Source of the DNA: an uncultured Leptotrichia sp.
Lineage (GTDB): Bacteria; Fusobacteriota; Fusobacteriia; Fusobacteriales; Leptotrichiaceae
Assembly (NCBI GenBank): GCA_937925095.1
Contig: CALEXX010000061.1
Span: forward strand, 1-28,350
Reading direction: 5' to 3'
Length of the DNA: 28,350 nt
The notes beneath the pieces were generated by a model that was given only the letters and a program-made list of their open reading frames with translations, did not search any database and had not been told where the DNA came from. Both the position numbers and the translations under genes were made by a program. Below, piece after piece: positions 15,986-23,563 of the stretch (position 1 is the first letter of the stretch; each line of letters opens with the position of its first letter).

Positions 15986-17065
15986 CTATTCGCTGTAATA
16001 ATAGTTTTCCTGCAGTATTTTTTCATACTTTTCAGGAGTCAAATCTTCTATTATCAGTTTCAGCAGTTTTAATACTGAAATAATGTCATCCTTATGCACA
16101 ACCCCAAGATGAGTATGCATATATCTCATTGGTATGGACAAAGTTGTTGCAGGTATTCCAGTTCCCGACTTATGAATATTTCCTGCATCAGTTCCTCCAT
16201 CTGTAAAACAGCTCAGCTGATAAGAAATATTGTTTTTTCTGCACAGATTTTCCATATAAATGAGAAGTCCCCTGTTCATTATTGTCATTGAATCAATAAC
16301 ATTAATAGCTACTCCTTTTCCAAGCTTTATATTGTTCTGATTTAGTGGAGTATCTCCTGCTAGAGTAGTATCTACAGCTATTGCCAAGTCAGGAAATACT
16401 TTATGTGCTGTTGTTCTTGCACCTCTTAGCCCAACTTCCTCCTGTACCGTTGCTGCCAGCGTGACTTTGTTCCCTGTATTTTCATTTTTCAGCATATTCA
16501 TAAGCCATATTCCCGTTGCAACGCTTACACGATTGTCAAAGGCTTTCCCTGCGAGATATCCTTCCTCATTAAGTTCTATCATTTCTCCATATGGACATAT
16601 CATGTCCCCTACTTTTATTCCCAGTTCTTCAATCCTTTTTTTACTGCTGACTCCCATATCAATATACAGCTTATCAATTGGAAGTACTTTTTCTCTTTCC
16701 TTTTCCTTTATTGAATGGACTGCCGGTCCACCAATAACACCATAATAAATCTTTTTTTCCTCATTTATAACTGCCACCTTCTGATTTAACAGAACATGAG
16801 ACCACATATTTCCTACATTCTGAAAATACAGATACCCTTGTTCATCTATTTCCTTTACAACAAATCCTACTTCGTCCATATGAGTGGCTATCATTATGGA
16901 AAGTCCATTTCCTTCTTTTGTAAAAAGGCAGGATCCAAGGCCATCCTGAGAAAATGGAAGTTTTATATTCTTTTGCAACATGTTTGCAATATCCTCTTCA
17001 AAGCCTGAAATTGCATAAGTTTCTGTCAGCTCCTTCAGAACTTCCCATTTAATATCAAAATCCAT
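15986..17065 (-). CDS. M42 family metallo-aminopeptidase, catalytically intact
   Basis: The product is 359 residues from the ATG at 17065. That start is preferred over the in-frame GTG at 17074 because GGGTGAG is then correctly spaced. Metal ligands are all present: H62 and D64 in ATHMDEVGF, D177 in GKAFDNRV, E209/E210 in VQEEVGLRGA, D232 in AVDTT and H317 in RYMHTHLG. M42 enzymes (glutamyl aminopeptidase, TET or FrvX type) form 12-subunit cages that trim peptides. The start lies five bases after the stop of the upstream M42 paralogue, so the two are translationally coupled and could co-assemble. Confidence 0.92.
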   Translation of the reverse strand: MDFDIKWEVLKELTETYAISGFEEDIANMLQKNIKLPFSQDGLGSCLFTKEGNGLSIMIATHMDEVGFVVKEIDEQGYLYFQNVGNMWSHVLLNQKVAVINEEKKIYYGVIGGPAVHSIKEKEREKVLPIDKLYIDMGVSSKKRIEELGIKVGDMICPYGEMIELNEEGYLAGKAFDNRVSVATGIWLMNMLKNENTGNKVTLAATVQEEVGLRGARTTAHKVFPDLAIAVDTTLAGDTPLNQNNIKLGKGVAINVIDSMTIMNRGLLIYMENLCRKNNISYQLSCFTDGGTDAGNIHKSGTGIPATTLSIPMRYMHTHLGVVHKDDIISVLKLLKLIIEDLTPEKYEKILQENYYYSE

Positions 17066-17070
17066 TTTTC

Positions 17071-18060
17071 TCACCCTTTAAATCCGAATTTTTCTATTTT
17101 TTCAGCAGTCAGATTTTTCATAAACTCTATAATTACATCACTGAGGTTATTTATATCTTTTATTTTTAACGAATTTACCAGAGCCTGCTTATGTTTTAAT
17201 GGCAATACAAGTACAACTGTCGGAGTCCCCTCCAATGATTTATGGATAAAAGACCCGTCTGTTGCCTCCAGCTGAACATGCCCTTCAGGAATATAGCCTT
17301 TTTTCTGTGCCACTTCATAAAATTCCTGCTTCAGCATTTGATTAGGAAGCATTGATTTATCAAAACTTCTAATATATACTGTATTATTTTTAGGATTTTT
17401 TACATATGCTGTATCAATGACGATTGCTATATCAGGTTTTACTGCAGTTGTTGCTGTTATTGCTCCCCGCTGACCTGTTACCGAATGGGAAATTCCACCT
17501 ATAACTACATCAAAAGGAAGCATTTCTTTATTTTCTTCCAGCTTATCTAAAACTGTAAGTCCTGCCTCAAGTCCTGCCCTGTTGGAAAGATTTTTAGAAA
17601 GTATTTCTTCATTTGGAAGGCATAAAGTAGGAATATCTAACACAAACATATCTCCAATCTGTATTCCTGCCTCTAAAACTTCTTCTTTACTTCCATATCC
17701 TACGTCAAGTAGCAGCTCTTTTTCATTTTTTATTACAAATCCTGTATATTCTTCGTGTCTTCTATTCAGAACCTTCACTATTCTCTGCTCAAACAGACTT
17801 TTTTCATAAAGCCCTATTGCCAGAAATTCCATTAGGCCATCTTCCCTAATATCTGAAATCATTCCTCCACTTTCATCAATATTTGAGCTTATCATTATTT
17901 TATATGATGAATCTTTTCCTTTTTTTAAACCAAAAACAGACCCCAATCTGTCCTTTATTATTGAAAGATTTCTTTTTTCATATTCTTTATACAGAAAATC
18001 ATGTACTTCCTTTTCATCTCCTGAAACTCCTCTTAATTGACATAATTCCTTTAATCTCAT
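17071..18060 (-). CDS. M42-like protein with lost metal ligands (probable pseudoenzyme)
   Basis: The product is 329 residues and aligns over its whole length with the M42 peptidase encoded next to it. Most metal ligands are replaced: H to N60 (SSNIDESGG), D to S159 (NLSNRAG), catalytic EE to H192-S193 (ISHSVTGQRGA) and the final H to Q291. Only D62 and D216 persist. The fold-defining glycines and the 'NRAG' and 'GQRGA' frames are conserved and the gene is open throughout, so it is selected as a non-catalytic protein rather than decaying. The ATG at 18060 is supported by GGAG. A structural or regulatory subunit of a mixed cage is my inference. Confidence 0.8.
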   Translation of the reverse strand: MRLKELCQLRGVSGDEKEVHDFLYKEYEKRNLSIIKDRLGSVFGLKKGKDSSYKIMISSNIDESGGMISDIREDGLMEFLAIGLYEKSLFEQRIVKVLNRRHEEYTGFVIKNEKELLLDVGYGSKEEVLEAGIQIGDMFVLDIPTLCLPNEEILSKNLSNRAGLEAGLTVLDKLEENKEMLPFDVVIGGISHSVTGQRGAITATTAVKPDIAIVIDTAYVKNPKNNTVYIRSFDKSMLPNQMLKQEFYEVAQKKGYIPEGHVQLEATDGSFIHKSLEGTPTVVLVLPLKHKQALVNSLKIKDINNLSDVIIEFMKNLTAEKIEKFGFKG

Positions 18061-18076
18061 ACCTTCTCCATTTCTT

Positions 18077-18598
18077 TTATTTATATATATAATCACTTAC
18101 TTCTGATAAATCTGACCCTTCATATAGACATTTTATTACAGTTGCCATATTCTGTAATGATTCACGCAATCCTACTCCACCTTTTTTAGGCATTTTTATC
18201 ATTACCAGATTATTCTTATATTTATCTATTATTTCCTTATTTTCTTCTGAACATACAACTACTGGTTTACAGCTTGTTTCCTTCTTTACGTGCTCTGCTA
18301 AAATCGAAGACATTTCCGCATAGTTATAATAATTAAAACATGGTCCGCATAAAAGAATATCAGCCTTTACTTTATTTAAAAGTCCTGTCATTTTTTCCAG
18401 AACAAGTTCCTGATTTTCCTTAAAATAACTATCACTGCAATATGTAGTCGCAAGTACAGTTCCACCTATATTTTTTATATATTCAGAAAACATCATATAT
18501 GAACCCATTCCACCTTTTTCCAGTGCAAGTTCCACATTAGCTCCTTCTTTTCCGCCTGTTCCCGATTGAATCTGGTCAAAAAATAAAACTATTCTCAT
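18077..18598 (-). CDS. GrdB-like N-terminal domain protein
   Basis: The product is 173 residues. The pattern 'RIVLFFDQIQSGTGGKEGANVEL...VLATTYCSDSYFKEN...ADILLCGPCFNYYNYAEMSSILAEHV...GVGLRESLQNMATVIKCLYEG' follows the N-terminal part of glycine/betaine/sarcosine reductase component B (GrdB: 'VVHYINQFFxGxGGEEKAD...VICGDNYF...AGPAFNAGRYG'). The C-terminal half of GrdB, with its selenocysteine redox centre, is absent, and no TGA-interrupted continuation is seen. It is therefore a stand-alone domain, perhaps binding an amino acid or amine. AAAGGAG precedes the ATG. It begins the peptidase part of the cluster and is 16 bp from the M42-like gene. Confidence 0.75.
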   Translation of the reverse strand: MRIVLFFDQIQSGTGGKEGANVELALEKGGMGSYMMFSEYIKNIGGTVLATTYCSDSYFKENQELVLEKMTGLLNKVKADILLCGPCFNYYNYAEMSSILAEHVKKETSCKPVVVCSEENKEIIDKYKNNLVMIKMPKKGGVGLRESLQNMATVIKCLYEGSDLSEVSDYIYK

Positions 18599-18728
18599 TA
18601 TATTATCTCCTTTGTTGTAAAAAATTTTACTTAAAAGTTTTGTTATTAACTTTCCTGTGACTTCTATGATTTTTTATACATTTATTTCTCAAATAAACTT
18701 TTATATTGAAACTATCTCCATAATGAAC

Positions 18729-18776
18729 AAAACTGCTCCAAAATTAAAATTTATAAATTAATTTTGAAACAGCCTT
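18729..18776 (-). terminator. Intrinsic terminator of the PTS genes
   Basis: A 19-bp stem forms in minus-strand RNA from 18776-18758 with 18747-18729, around a 10-base loop and followed by UUUUGUU. Four positions are G-U pairs in minus-strand RNA but A-C mismatches on the plus strand, so the orientation is clear. It begins 22 bases after the EIIC stop codon and separates the PTS genes from the peptidase genes. Confidence 0.8.
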
Positions 18777-18798
18777 ATTCAACATAAATTTATATTTT

Positions 18799-20148
18799 CT
18801 AGAAAGATATATCATCAAGTGAAACGTCTTCTAAATCATCTTCTTTACTTTGTTCTATAGGTTTTGTCTCATCTTGTAAATACTGGTTATCCAATATTTT
18901 AAAGAACGGATAGTAAATCATACATCCTATCGCTACCTGTACTATTTGGAAAAGCCCTGCAATTATACTTCCTGTAGAAAGCCATCCTGAAAAGAATAAA
19001 GGCGTTGTCCAAGGTAATAGTGTTCCTGTAGTACGAGGAATAATGTGTAATATTGTTGCCAGTGTACCTAAAATTGTATTAACAAGCGGTGTTAATAAAA
19101 ATGGAATCGCAATAATCGGATTTAATACAACTGGAAGTCCGAAAATAACCATTTCATTTATTCCAAAAATTCCAGGAACTATTGATAGTTTTCCTAATTT
19201 TTTCATACGTTCAGATTTTCCTTTAAAAATCATCAGTAATACTAAAGATAATGTACTTCCTCCACCACCGAAGTTACAGAAGAAATCAGAGAATGAACCT
19301 GTAAATATATGAGGTAATGGCATATGAGCCGCAAACGCTTCCTGATTTCCTGTTGTCATAGCCAGGTGCAATGGAGAGAATACTGTATTTGTAACAGCAG
19401 GACCGTTAATACCAAAGAACCAGAACAATGTTGATAAGAACTGATAAATTGGTTCAAAGAAGAAATTCTTTCCTAATCCTTCAAGAGGCCCTTGCAGAAC
19501 TTTATAAATAAAGTCATGTGCATACTGATCTTTTGTAAAGAAATAGAAGAAAAGTCTCAATGCAAAAAATAGAAGCATTACAAACATACTTGGTATTAAT
19601 GCCGCAAATGAATTCATTACTGCAGGTGGTACTCCTTCAGGAAGTTTTATTGTCCAACCTCTGTTTTTAACTGCAGCAAATACTGTTACCGCAAGTAATG
19701 CTGTAATCATTGCAAGGAATAAACCTTCTGTACCTAAGTTTCTAAGTGCAAAACCTCTGAAAGCTTTTCCGTCTGCATTTACGAATAATTCATGAGATTG
19801 AGGACTTATAATAAGGAATGCTACTAATGATACAGCTGCTCCTGAAATTCCTTCTACTCCCTTTGCCTTCGCATAATAATATCCAATACCAATAACACCA
19901 AGAAGAGCTATTACTCCAAATGTTGAACGGATAACAGCATTAAGATATCCATCCCATCCTTCTCCTAAAAACTTTGCAACAAATGCTTCATATCCTTCAA
20001 TAGGAAAGTTTCCTATAACTAGAAATATTGAAGCTGCTATAATTAATGGGGTACCTACTAAAAACCCATCACGGATTGCCGTCAAAACTTTATTACTGCT
20101 TAATTTAGATGCCAAAGGCCCTAATACTTTTTCCAACTTATCAAACAT
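18799..20148 (-). CDS. PTS EIIC, lactose/cellobiose family
   Basis: The product is 449 residues and a polytopic permease with about ten hydrophobic segments. Family features include the N-terminal 'IRDGFLVGTPLIIAASIFLVIGNFP', the mid-protein 'FWFFGINGPAVTNTVFSPL' and 'GGGGSTLSLVLLM', and 'SIVPGIFGINEMVIFGLPVVLNP' that lines the sugar pathway. These place it in the Lac/Cel (diacetylchitobiose, cellobiose, lactose) EIIC group. A hydrophilic acidic tail of about 25 residues ends the protein. Its ATG lies one base after the EIIB stop. No EIIA is encoded in the window, so that protein must come from elsewhere. The imported sugar cannot be fixed from sequence. Confidence 0.92.
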   Translation of the reverse strand: MFDKLEKVLGPLASKLSSNKVLTAIRDGFLVGTPLIIAASIFLVIGNFPIEGYEAFVAKFLGEGWDGYLNAVIRSTFGVIALLGVIGIGYYYAKAKGVEGISGAAVSLVAFLIISPQSHELFVNADGKAFRGFALRNLGTEGLFLAMITALLAVTVFAAVKNRGWTIKLPEGVPPAVMNSFAALIPSMFVMLLFFALRLFFYFFTKDQYAHDFIYKVLQGPLEGLGKNFFFEPIYQFLSTLFWFFGINGPAVTNTVFSPLHLAMTTGNQEAFAAHMPLPHIFTGSFSDFFCNFGGGGSTLSLVLLMIFKGKSERMKKLGKLSIVPGIFGINEMVIFGLPVVLNPIIAIPFLLTPLVNTILGTLATILHIIPRTTGTLLPWTTPLFFSGWLSTGSIIAGLFQIVQVAIGCMIYYPFFKILDNQYLQDETKPIEQSKEDDLEDVSLDDISF

Positions 20149-20149
20149 A

Positions 20150-20476
20150 CTATTTCCCTGCCTTTTCCTTTAATATTTTTATAGCTCTCTTTAAAATACG
20201 TTCTCCATCAACTCTTCCATAATCTTCAAGATCAATTACTGCTACTGGAATTCCTTGAGGTTCATATTTTGAAGCTGTCTGTTCAAGTTTAAATTTTACC
20301 TGTGGTCCCAATAAAATTACATCAGGATGAAATTCCTCAACAATAACATCAATCTTATTATCAGGAAAAGCTTTAACTTCAACTGGAAGGCTATGTTTAT
20401 CTGCTACTTCCTGCATTCTTTTGGCAACTAGGCTTGTAGACATTCCAGCACTGCAAAATAAGTATATTCTTTTCAT
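20150..20476 (-). CDS. PTS EIIB, lactose/cellobiose family
   Basis: The product is 108 residues, the normal size for a free-standing EIIB of the Lac family. The phosphorylated cysteine is C8 in 'IYLFCSAGMSTSLVAKRM', followed by the P-loop serines and glycine. 'VILLGPQVKF' forms the second conserved strand. It passes phosphate from EIIA to sugar bound by the EIIC encoded directly downstream. AAGGAGG lies four bases before the ATG. Confidence 0.94.
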   Translation of the reverse strand: MKRIYLFCSAGMSTSLVAKRMQEVADKHSLPVEVKAFPDNKIDVIVEEFHPDVILLGPQVKFKLEQTASKYEPQGIPVAVIDLEDYGRVDGERILKRAIKILKEKAGK

Positions 20477-20509
20477 AAAATCCTCCTTATATATAATATT
20501 TTTTATTTT

Positions 20510-21406
20510 TTATCTGTCATTTGAAGCCGCAATCATTCTTATTGTGTGTCTTACTCCTCTTATTGCTATAGAAAGTTCTAGAATATTTTCGAAGTTTGCA
20601 ACTCCCGCATATCCTGAATCTCCAATATGCTGAATATCCACTCCTGCAATTTTATTCATTATTGCTATTTGTCTTATTGTTTCCCTAGTAGAACTTTCCT
20701 GGCTTGTTCCTATTGCAGACATTGAAAGTGCTCCATTTTCCTTAATATATTTTACAGCTTTTTCCATTTCACTTTGAGTAAACCCAGGTACTGTTCCAAC
20801 AGCTGGAAGCATGATGACATCTGCACCACTTTCAATAAAGTCCTTTACAACATCAAAATTTGCAACTGGTTCATCAACTCCTGAAGAGTGCATTTTACCT
20901 GCTATTATCATTCCGGAAAAATGTTTTTTAGCCAGCTTTATACCTTCAGAAATCTGATGATTTGTAACTCCTGTACCAGGATTCCCTGTCAGGCATACAA
21001 AGTCAACTCCCATTTCTTCTATCTTTTTTAATGTAGCTTCCGAACAAATTCTTCCTTCAGAAATAATTTCTATTTCTTCCATCATGTCAGCTTTTAGATC
21101 TACTGGTTCCAAATTAATTCCTACCGGTCTTCCTGTAAGTTTTTTTACAAGTTTTATAGGCTCATCTGATTCAGGAAGAGCGTCTATATATGGATTAAAT
21201 ACATCCAATCCATTCAGCAGTATAAGATCTGCTCCAAAAGCCCTTGCCAGCTCACTATTTGTAACATCCCCTGTGACACTTCTTCTTCCTGCAACATTTT
21301 CTGACAATACTGTTCTACCTTCACTTGCCTTGATGGCATTTTTCAAATCCTGACCGGACATTTTATTAAAGTCACTAGTAAAACAGCTAAGCAATCTCTT
21401 TCCCAT
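20510..21406 (-). CDS. DUF7916-type TIM-barrel-like protein, PTS-associated
   Basis: The product is 298 residues. Repeating strand-turn elements suggest a TIM barrel: 'GADLILLNGLDVFNPYIDALPE', 'RPVGINLEPVD', 'GVDFVCLTGNPGTGVTN', 'SGMIIAGKMHSSG', 'SGADVIMLPAVGTVPGFTQSEM' and 'IAGVDIQHIGDSGYAGVANFENI'. Relatives sit beside cellobiose-type PTS genes and have been labelled loosely as haloacid dehalogenase-like; I see no DxDxT motif, so that label is doubtful. It may act on the imported sugar phosphate. The ATG at 21406 has GGAGGAG upstream. The promoter at 21453-21481 lies inside the longer reading frame and rules out a start at 21481. Confidence 0.75.
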   Translation of the reverse strand: MGKRLLSCFTSDFNKMSGQDLKNAIKASEGRTVLSENVAGRRSVTGDVTNSELARAFGADLILLNGLDVFNPYIDALPESDEPIKLVKKLTGRPVGINLEPVDLKADMMEEIEIISEGRICSEATLKKIEEMGVDFVCLTGNPGTGVTNHQISEGIKLAKKHFSGMIIAGKMHSSGVDEPVANFDVVKDFIESGADVIMLPAVGTVPGFTQSEMEKAVKYIKENGALSMSAIGTSQESSTRETIRQIAIMNKIAGVDIQHIGDSGYAGVANFENILELSIAIRGVRHTIRMIAASNDR

Positions 21407-21452
21407 TCTTCTCCTCCAACTTAAAATTTTATCTTTTATTGTTTTCACTATC

Positions 21453-21481
21453 GTTATACCCCACCTTTTCCATTTTGTCAA
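21453..21481 (-). promoter_or_regulatory. Near-consensus promoter of the PTS operon
   Basis: On the minus strand TTGACA (21476-21481) and TATAAC (21453-21458) are exactly 17 bp apart. Transcription would begin near 21446, giving a leader of about 40 bases to the ATG at 21406. I see no catabolite-response (CRE) palindrome in the leader. Confidence 0.75.
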
Positions 21482-21536
21482 AAAAATGTTTTTTAATTAT
21501 TTACTTAAATTTTTTATAATAATCATTTTTATTTTA

Positions 21537-21565
21537 TTGATTTTATAGTTTATTTTAGGTATAAT
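21537..21565 (+). promoter_or_regulatory. Promoter of the Rep-like gene
   Basis: TTGATT (21537-21542) and TATAAT (21560-21565) are 17 bp apart. The predicted start of transcription, about 21572, abuts the first TTTCGT-type box at 21574, an arrangement expected for autorepression. Confidence 0.7.
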
Positions 21566-21573
21566 TATAAAAA

Positions 21574-21673
21574 GACGAAAATTTTATTTATTTTTTCGTT
21601 CTTATCTATATAATTGATAAATATTAAATTTATTCATAAAATTTAAACGAAATAAATATCAAATTTTTTCGTT
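21574..21673. repeat. TTTCGT boxes (iteron- or operator-like)
   Basis: Four copies of a TTTCGT core occur in two inverted pairs: GACGAAAA (21574-21581) with TTTTTTCGTT (21591-21600), and AACGAAAT (21646-21653) with TTTTTTCGTT (21664-21673). The ten-base TTTTTTCGTT is repeated exactly. They lie between the promoter and the ATG of the Rep-like gene in almost pure A/T sequence, a layout common to initiator-binding sites. Confidence 0.6.
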
Positions 21674-21689
21674 AGTTAGGAGTTTATAA

Positions 21690-22919
21690 ATGAACATATA
21701 TTTTTCCCATAAATTCACAAATTTACAGAAAAAGGATATTCAACTTGAATTTTCTAAAAAAATAACAAAAGATGAAAAGATATTTTTAAAATTACTATTT
21801 TTTAAAATTGTTTCAGATTCCACCTTCTTGGAAAAAGCTGAAATCAGATTTGAAGAAATTCTTTCCATACCTGAATTTTCTTCCATTAATAATTTTACTT
21901 CATTTTTTAAAACTCTATCAGAAAAATATATATCTTTTTATGTATTTTCTCCAAACACTAAATTTTCAGGTTCTTTCGGAATCCTTTCTTCTTTTATTTT
22001 ACATGATGACTATTGTCAGATATTTTTCACTGAAGAATTTAAAAGCTGTTTCTCACTGAAAAAGAGCTTTTTTTCCCTACTTGAGATTGAAAAATTTATT
22101 TTTATGACAGATTCCTTTTCATTTGGCTTTTACAATAATATCATTAAAAATGCCAAAGATAAAAATGAAGTCTGTCTTCCACTTTCATCAGTAAAACTCT
22201 ATCTTAATGCAGATAATAAGTATGAAAGATTTTTTGATTTTGAAAAGCATATTTTAAAAAAAGCTGTGATGGATATAAATACTTTTACTGATTTTTCTGT
22301 TACATATGAAAAAATCAAGGAAAGCGGAAAACTGACAAATAAAATTGTATCTGTCAATTTTCTCATAAATAAAGCAAGACAGCCTTACAGCCCATATGAC
22401 AATGCAATTTATAAAATGCTTGAGCTTGTTAAGGAAAAAGTTTCCAATCCTGAAGAAATTTATCGGCTATTTCTACTTTATGTGGCCAAAAGAGGCTATA
22501 AATATGTACACGACAATGTAAATTATGCAAAAAATTCCTTTTCTGAAGATTTGGAAAAGAATTTAAAGAGGGCATTGATGCTTAATCTCGCATCAGATAA
22601 CCTGAAACTTTATGTAAACGAATTTAAGAGAGTTAAATCGCCGATAGTTCTATTTTATACCCTCACCAGAAAACTAAATGAAATAAAGAGATATTATCCT
22701 AAAATTGAAGAACTTCTTCGTACTTCCAAATTAAAAGACATTGATTCCATAAGCTATTTTACAGATAATGGCTCTTTTGATTTTTCAAATGAAGATATAA
22801 AAATCTTTGTCAGATATTATTCTGATAAAAAATCTATTATTGAAATATATCTTCCGGAAAATATTATTGAAAAAATAGAAAGTACTCCAAAAGTAACTAC
22901 ATATTTTCAGGATAAGTAA
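21690..22919 (+). CDS. Rep_3/RepB-like replication initiator
   Basis: The product is 409 residues and basic. The middle resembles the Rep_3 (RepB) initiators of iteron plasmids: 'LPLSSVKLYLNADNKYERFFDFEKHILKKAVMDINTFTDFSVTYEKIKESGKLTNKIVSVNFLI' at about residues 163-227 follows the second winged-helix pattern (FKxxVLxPAxxEINxxTDLxVxYExIKxGRKV). Residues 15-150 should form the first winged helix. The 180-residue C-terminal part is unusually long for plasmid Rep proteins and I do not recognise it. TAGGAG precedes the ATG. The promoter, TTTCGT boxes and downstream toxin-antitoxin genes resemble a plasmid backbone. It could instead be a chromosomal Rep-like regulator. Confidence 0.65.
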   Translation: MNIYFSHKFTNLQKKDIQLEFSKKITKDEKIFLKLLFFKIVSDSTFLEKAEIRFEEILSIPEFSSINNFTSFFKTLSEKYISFYVFSPNTKFSGSFGILSSFILHDDYCQIFFTEEFKSCFSLKKSFFSLLEIEKFIFMTDSFSFGFYNNIIKNAKDKNEVCLPLSSVKLYLNADNKYERFFDFEKHILKKAVMDINTFTDFSVTYEKIKESGKLTNKIVSVNFLINKARQPYSPYDNAIYKMLELVKEKVSNPEEIYRLFLLYVAKRGYKYVHDNVNYAKNSFSEDLEKNLKRALMLNLASDNLKLYVNEFKRVKSPIVLFYTLTRKLNEIKRYYPKIEELLRTSKLKDIDSISYFTDNGSFDFSNEDIKIFVRYYSDKKSIIEIYLPENIIEKIESTPKVTTYFQDK

Positions 22920-22930
22920 AAAGAAGTGTA

Positions 22931-22970
22931 GAAATAGCTTATAAAAGTCTCTTTTCTATTGTTTTTTGTT
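22931..22970 (+). terminator. Possible weak terminator of the Rep-like gene
   Basis: AATAG/CTATT and an inner AAAAG/CTTTT form a bulged stem followed by a T-rich stretch. It overlaps the start of the promoter for the intact toxin-antitoxin module, so it may only reduce read-through. Confidence 0.3.
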
Positions 22971-22987
22971 TCTTTTTATGTTAAAAT
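22959..22987 (+). promoter_or_regulatory. Promoter of the intact toxin-antitoxin module
   Basis: TTGTTT (22959-22964) and TAAAAT (22982-22987) are 17 bp apart, with TG at 22979-22980 making an extended -10. It is the counterpart of 13221-13249. Confidence 0.6.
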
Positions 22988-23022
22988 TATATTAATCAAA
23001 TTGAGGGAAGGATGTGAAAATA

Positions 23023-23259
23023 ATGATAACAGTTTCCATCAATGCTAATCCTGACATAGAAAATAAAATCAATAACTATGTTAAGGAAAATAATATCAAT
23101 TTAGACCAGGTAATGCTAGATTTAATTCTTGAAAAAATCGAAGATGAAGAAGACTACAAGATGGCTGTCGAAGCTTATGAAGATTATAAATCAAATAATG
23201 AAGAAGGAATTTCATTTGATGATTTAGTAAAAAAAATGGGATTGGAAAATGAAATATAA
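23023..23259 (+). CDS. RelB/DUF6290-type antitoxin (copy B, intact)
   Basis: The product is 78 residues and acidic. 'MITVSINANPDIENKINNYVKENNINLDQVMLDLILEKI' forms a ribbon-helix-helix DNA-binding part typical of RelB or DUF6290 antitoxins. The acidic C-terminal helices ('ISFDDLVKKMGLENEI') would wrap the toxin. The ATG at 23023 is preferred over the GTG at 23014 because GGAAGG is then well placed and it aligns with copy A. The end overlaps the toxin start by 11 bases (ATGAAATATAA), the usual coupling. It probably represses its own promoter together with the toxin. Confidence 0.88.
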   Translation: MITVSINANPDIENKINNYVKENNINLDQVMLDLILEKIEDEEDYKMAVEAYEDYKSNNEEGISFDDLVKKMGLENEI

Positions 23260-23515
23260 AGTCATTATTAAATCAGAAGTAGAAAAACAATTAAATAAAC
23301 TAGATAATCCCATTAAATTAAAAATCTTAAAATATATCAAGAAAAATCTTAATAATACAGATAATCCAAAAAAATTTGGAAAAGCATTAAGATACAATTT
23401 AAAAGGTTTTTGGAGATATAGAGTTGAAAATTATAGAATTATTGCAAAAATTGAAGAAGATAAACTAGTTATTTTAATTGTTCAAGTAAATAAAAGGGAT
23501 AAAATTTACATTTAA
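23249..23515 (+). CDS. RelE/ParE-family toxin (copy B, intact)
   Basis: The product is 88 residues, the usual size. 'MKYKVIIKSEVEKQLNKLDNPIKLKILKYIKKNL' gives the first strand and two helices. 'ALRYNLKGFWRYRVENYRIIAKIEEDKLVILIVQVNKRDKIY' gives the RelE sheet with the basic and aromatic residues used for mRNA cleavage on the ribosome in RelE/YoeB-like toxins. The tail ending KRDKIY is typical. Whether it is an mRNA interferase or gyrase-directed (ParE) cannot be decided by eye; the final arginine/tyrosine pattern favours RelE. Confidence 0.88.
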   Translation: MKYKVIIKSEVEKQLNKLDNPIKLKILKYIKKNLNNTDNPKKFGKALRYNLKGFWRYRVENYRIIAKIEEDKLVILIVQVNKRDKIYI

Positions 23516-23563
23516 GATTTTGAATTAAATTTAAAATTACAGGGTTAATTGAGGTTTAAAAAT

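Noticed and set aside
15674..16072. A 132-codon plus-strand reading frame across the asparaginase/M42 junction
   Set aside because: It is antisense to two well-supported genes, is rich in F, C, S and I as expected of a shadow frame, and has no ribosome site.
21407..21481. A longer start for the DUF7916-type protein at 21481
   Set aside because: The promoter -35 and -10 lie within this stretch, and the strong GGAGGAG site belongs to the ATG at 21406.
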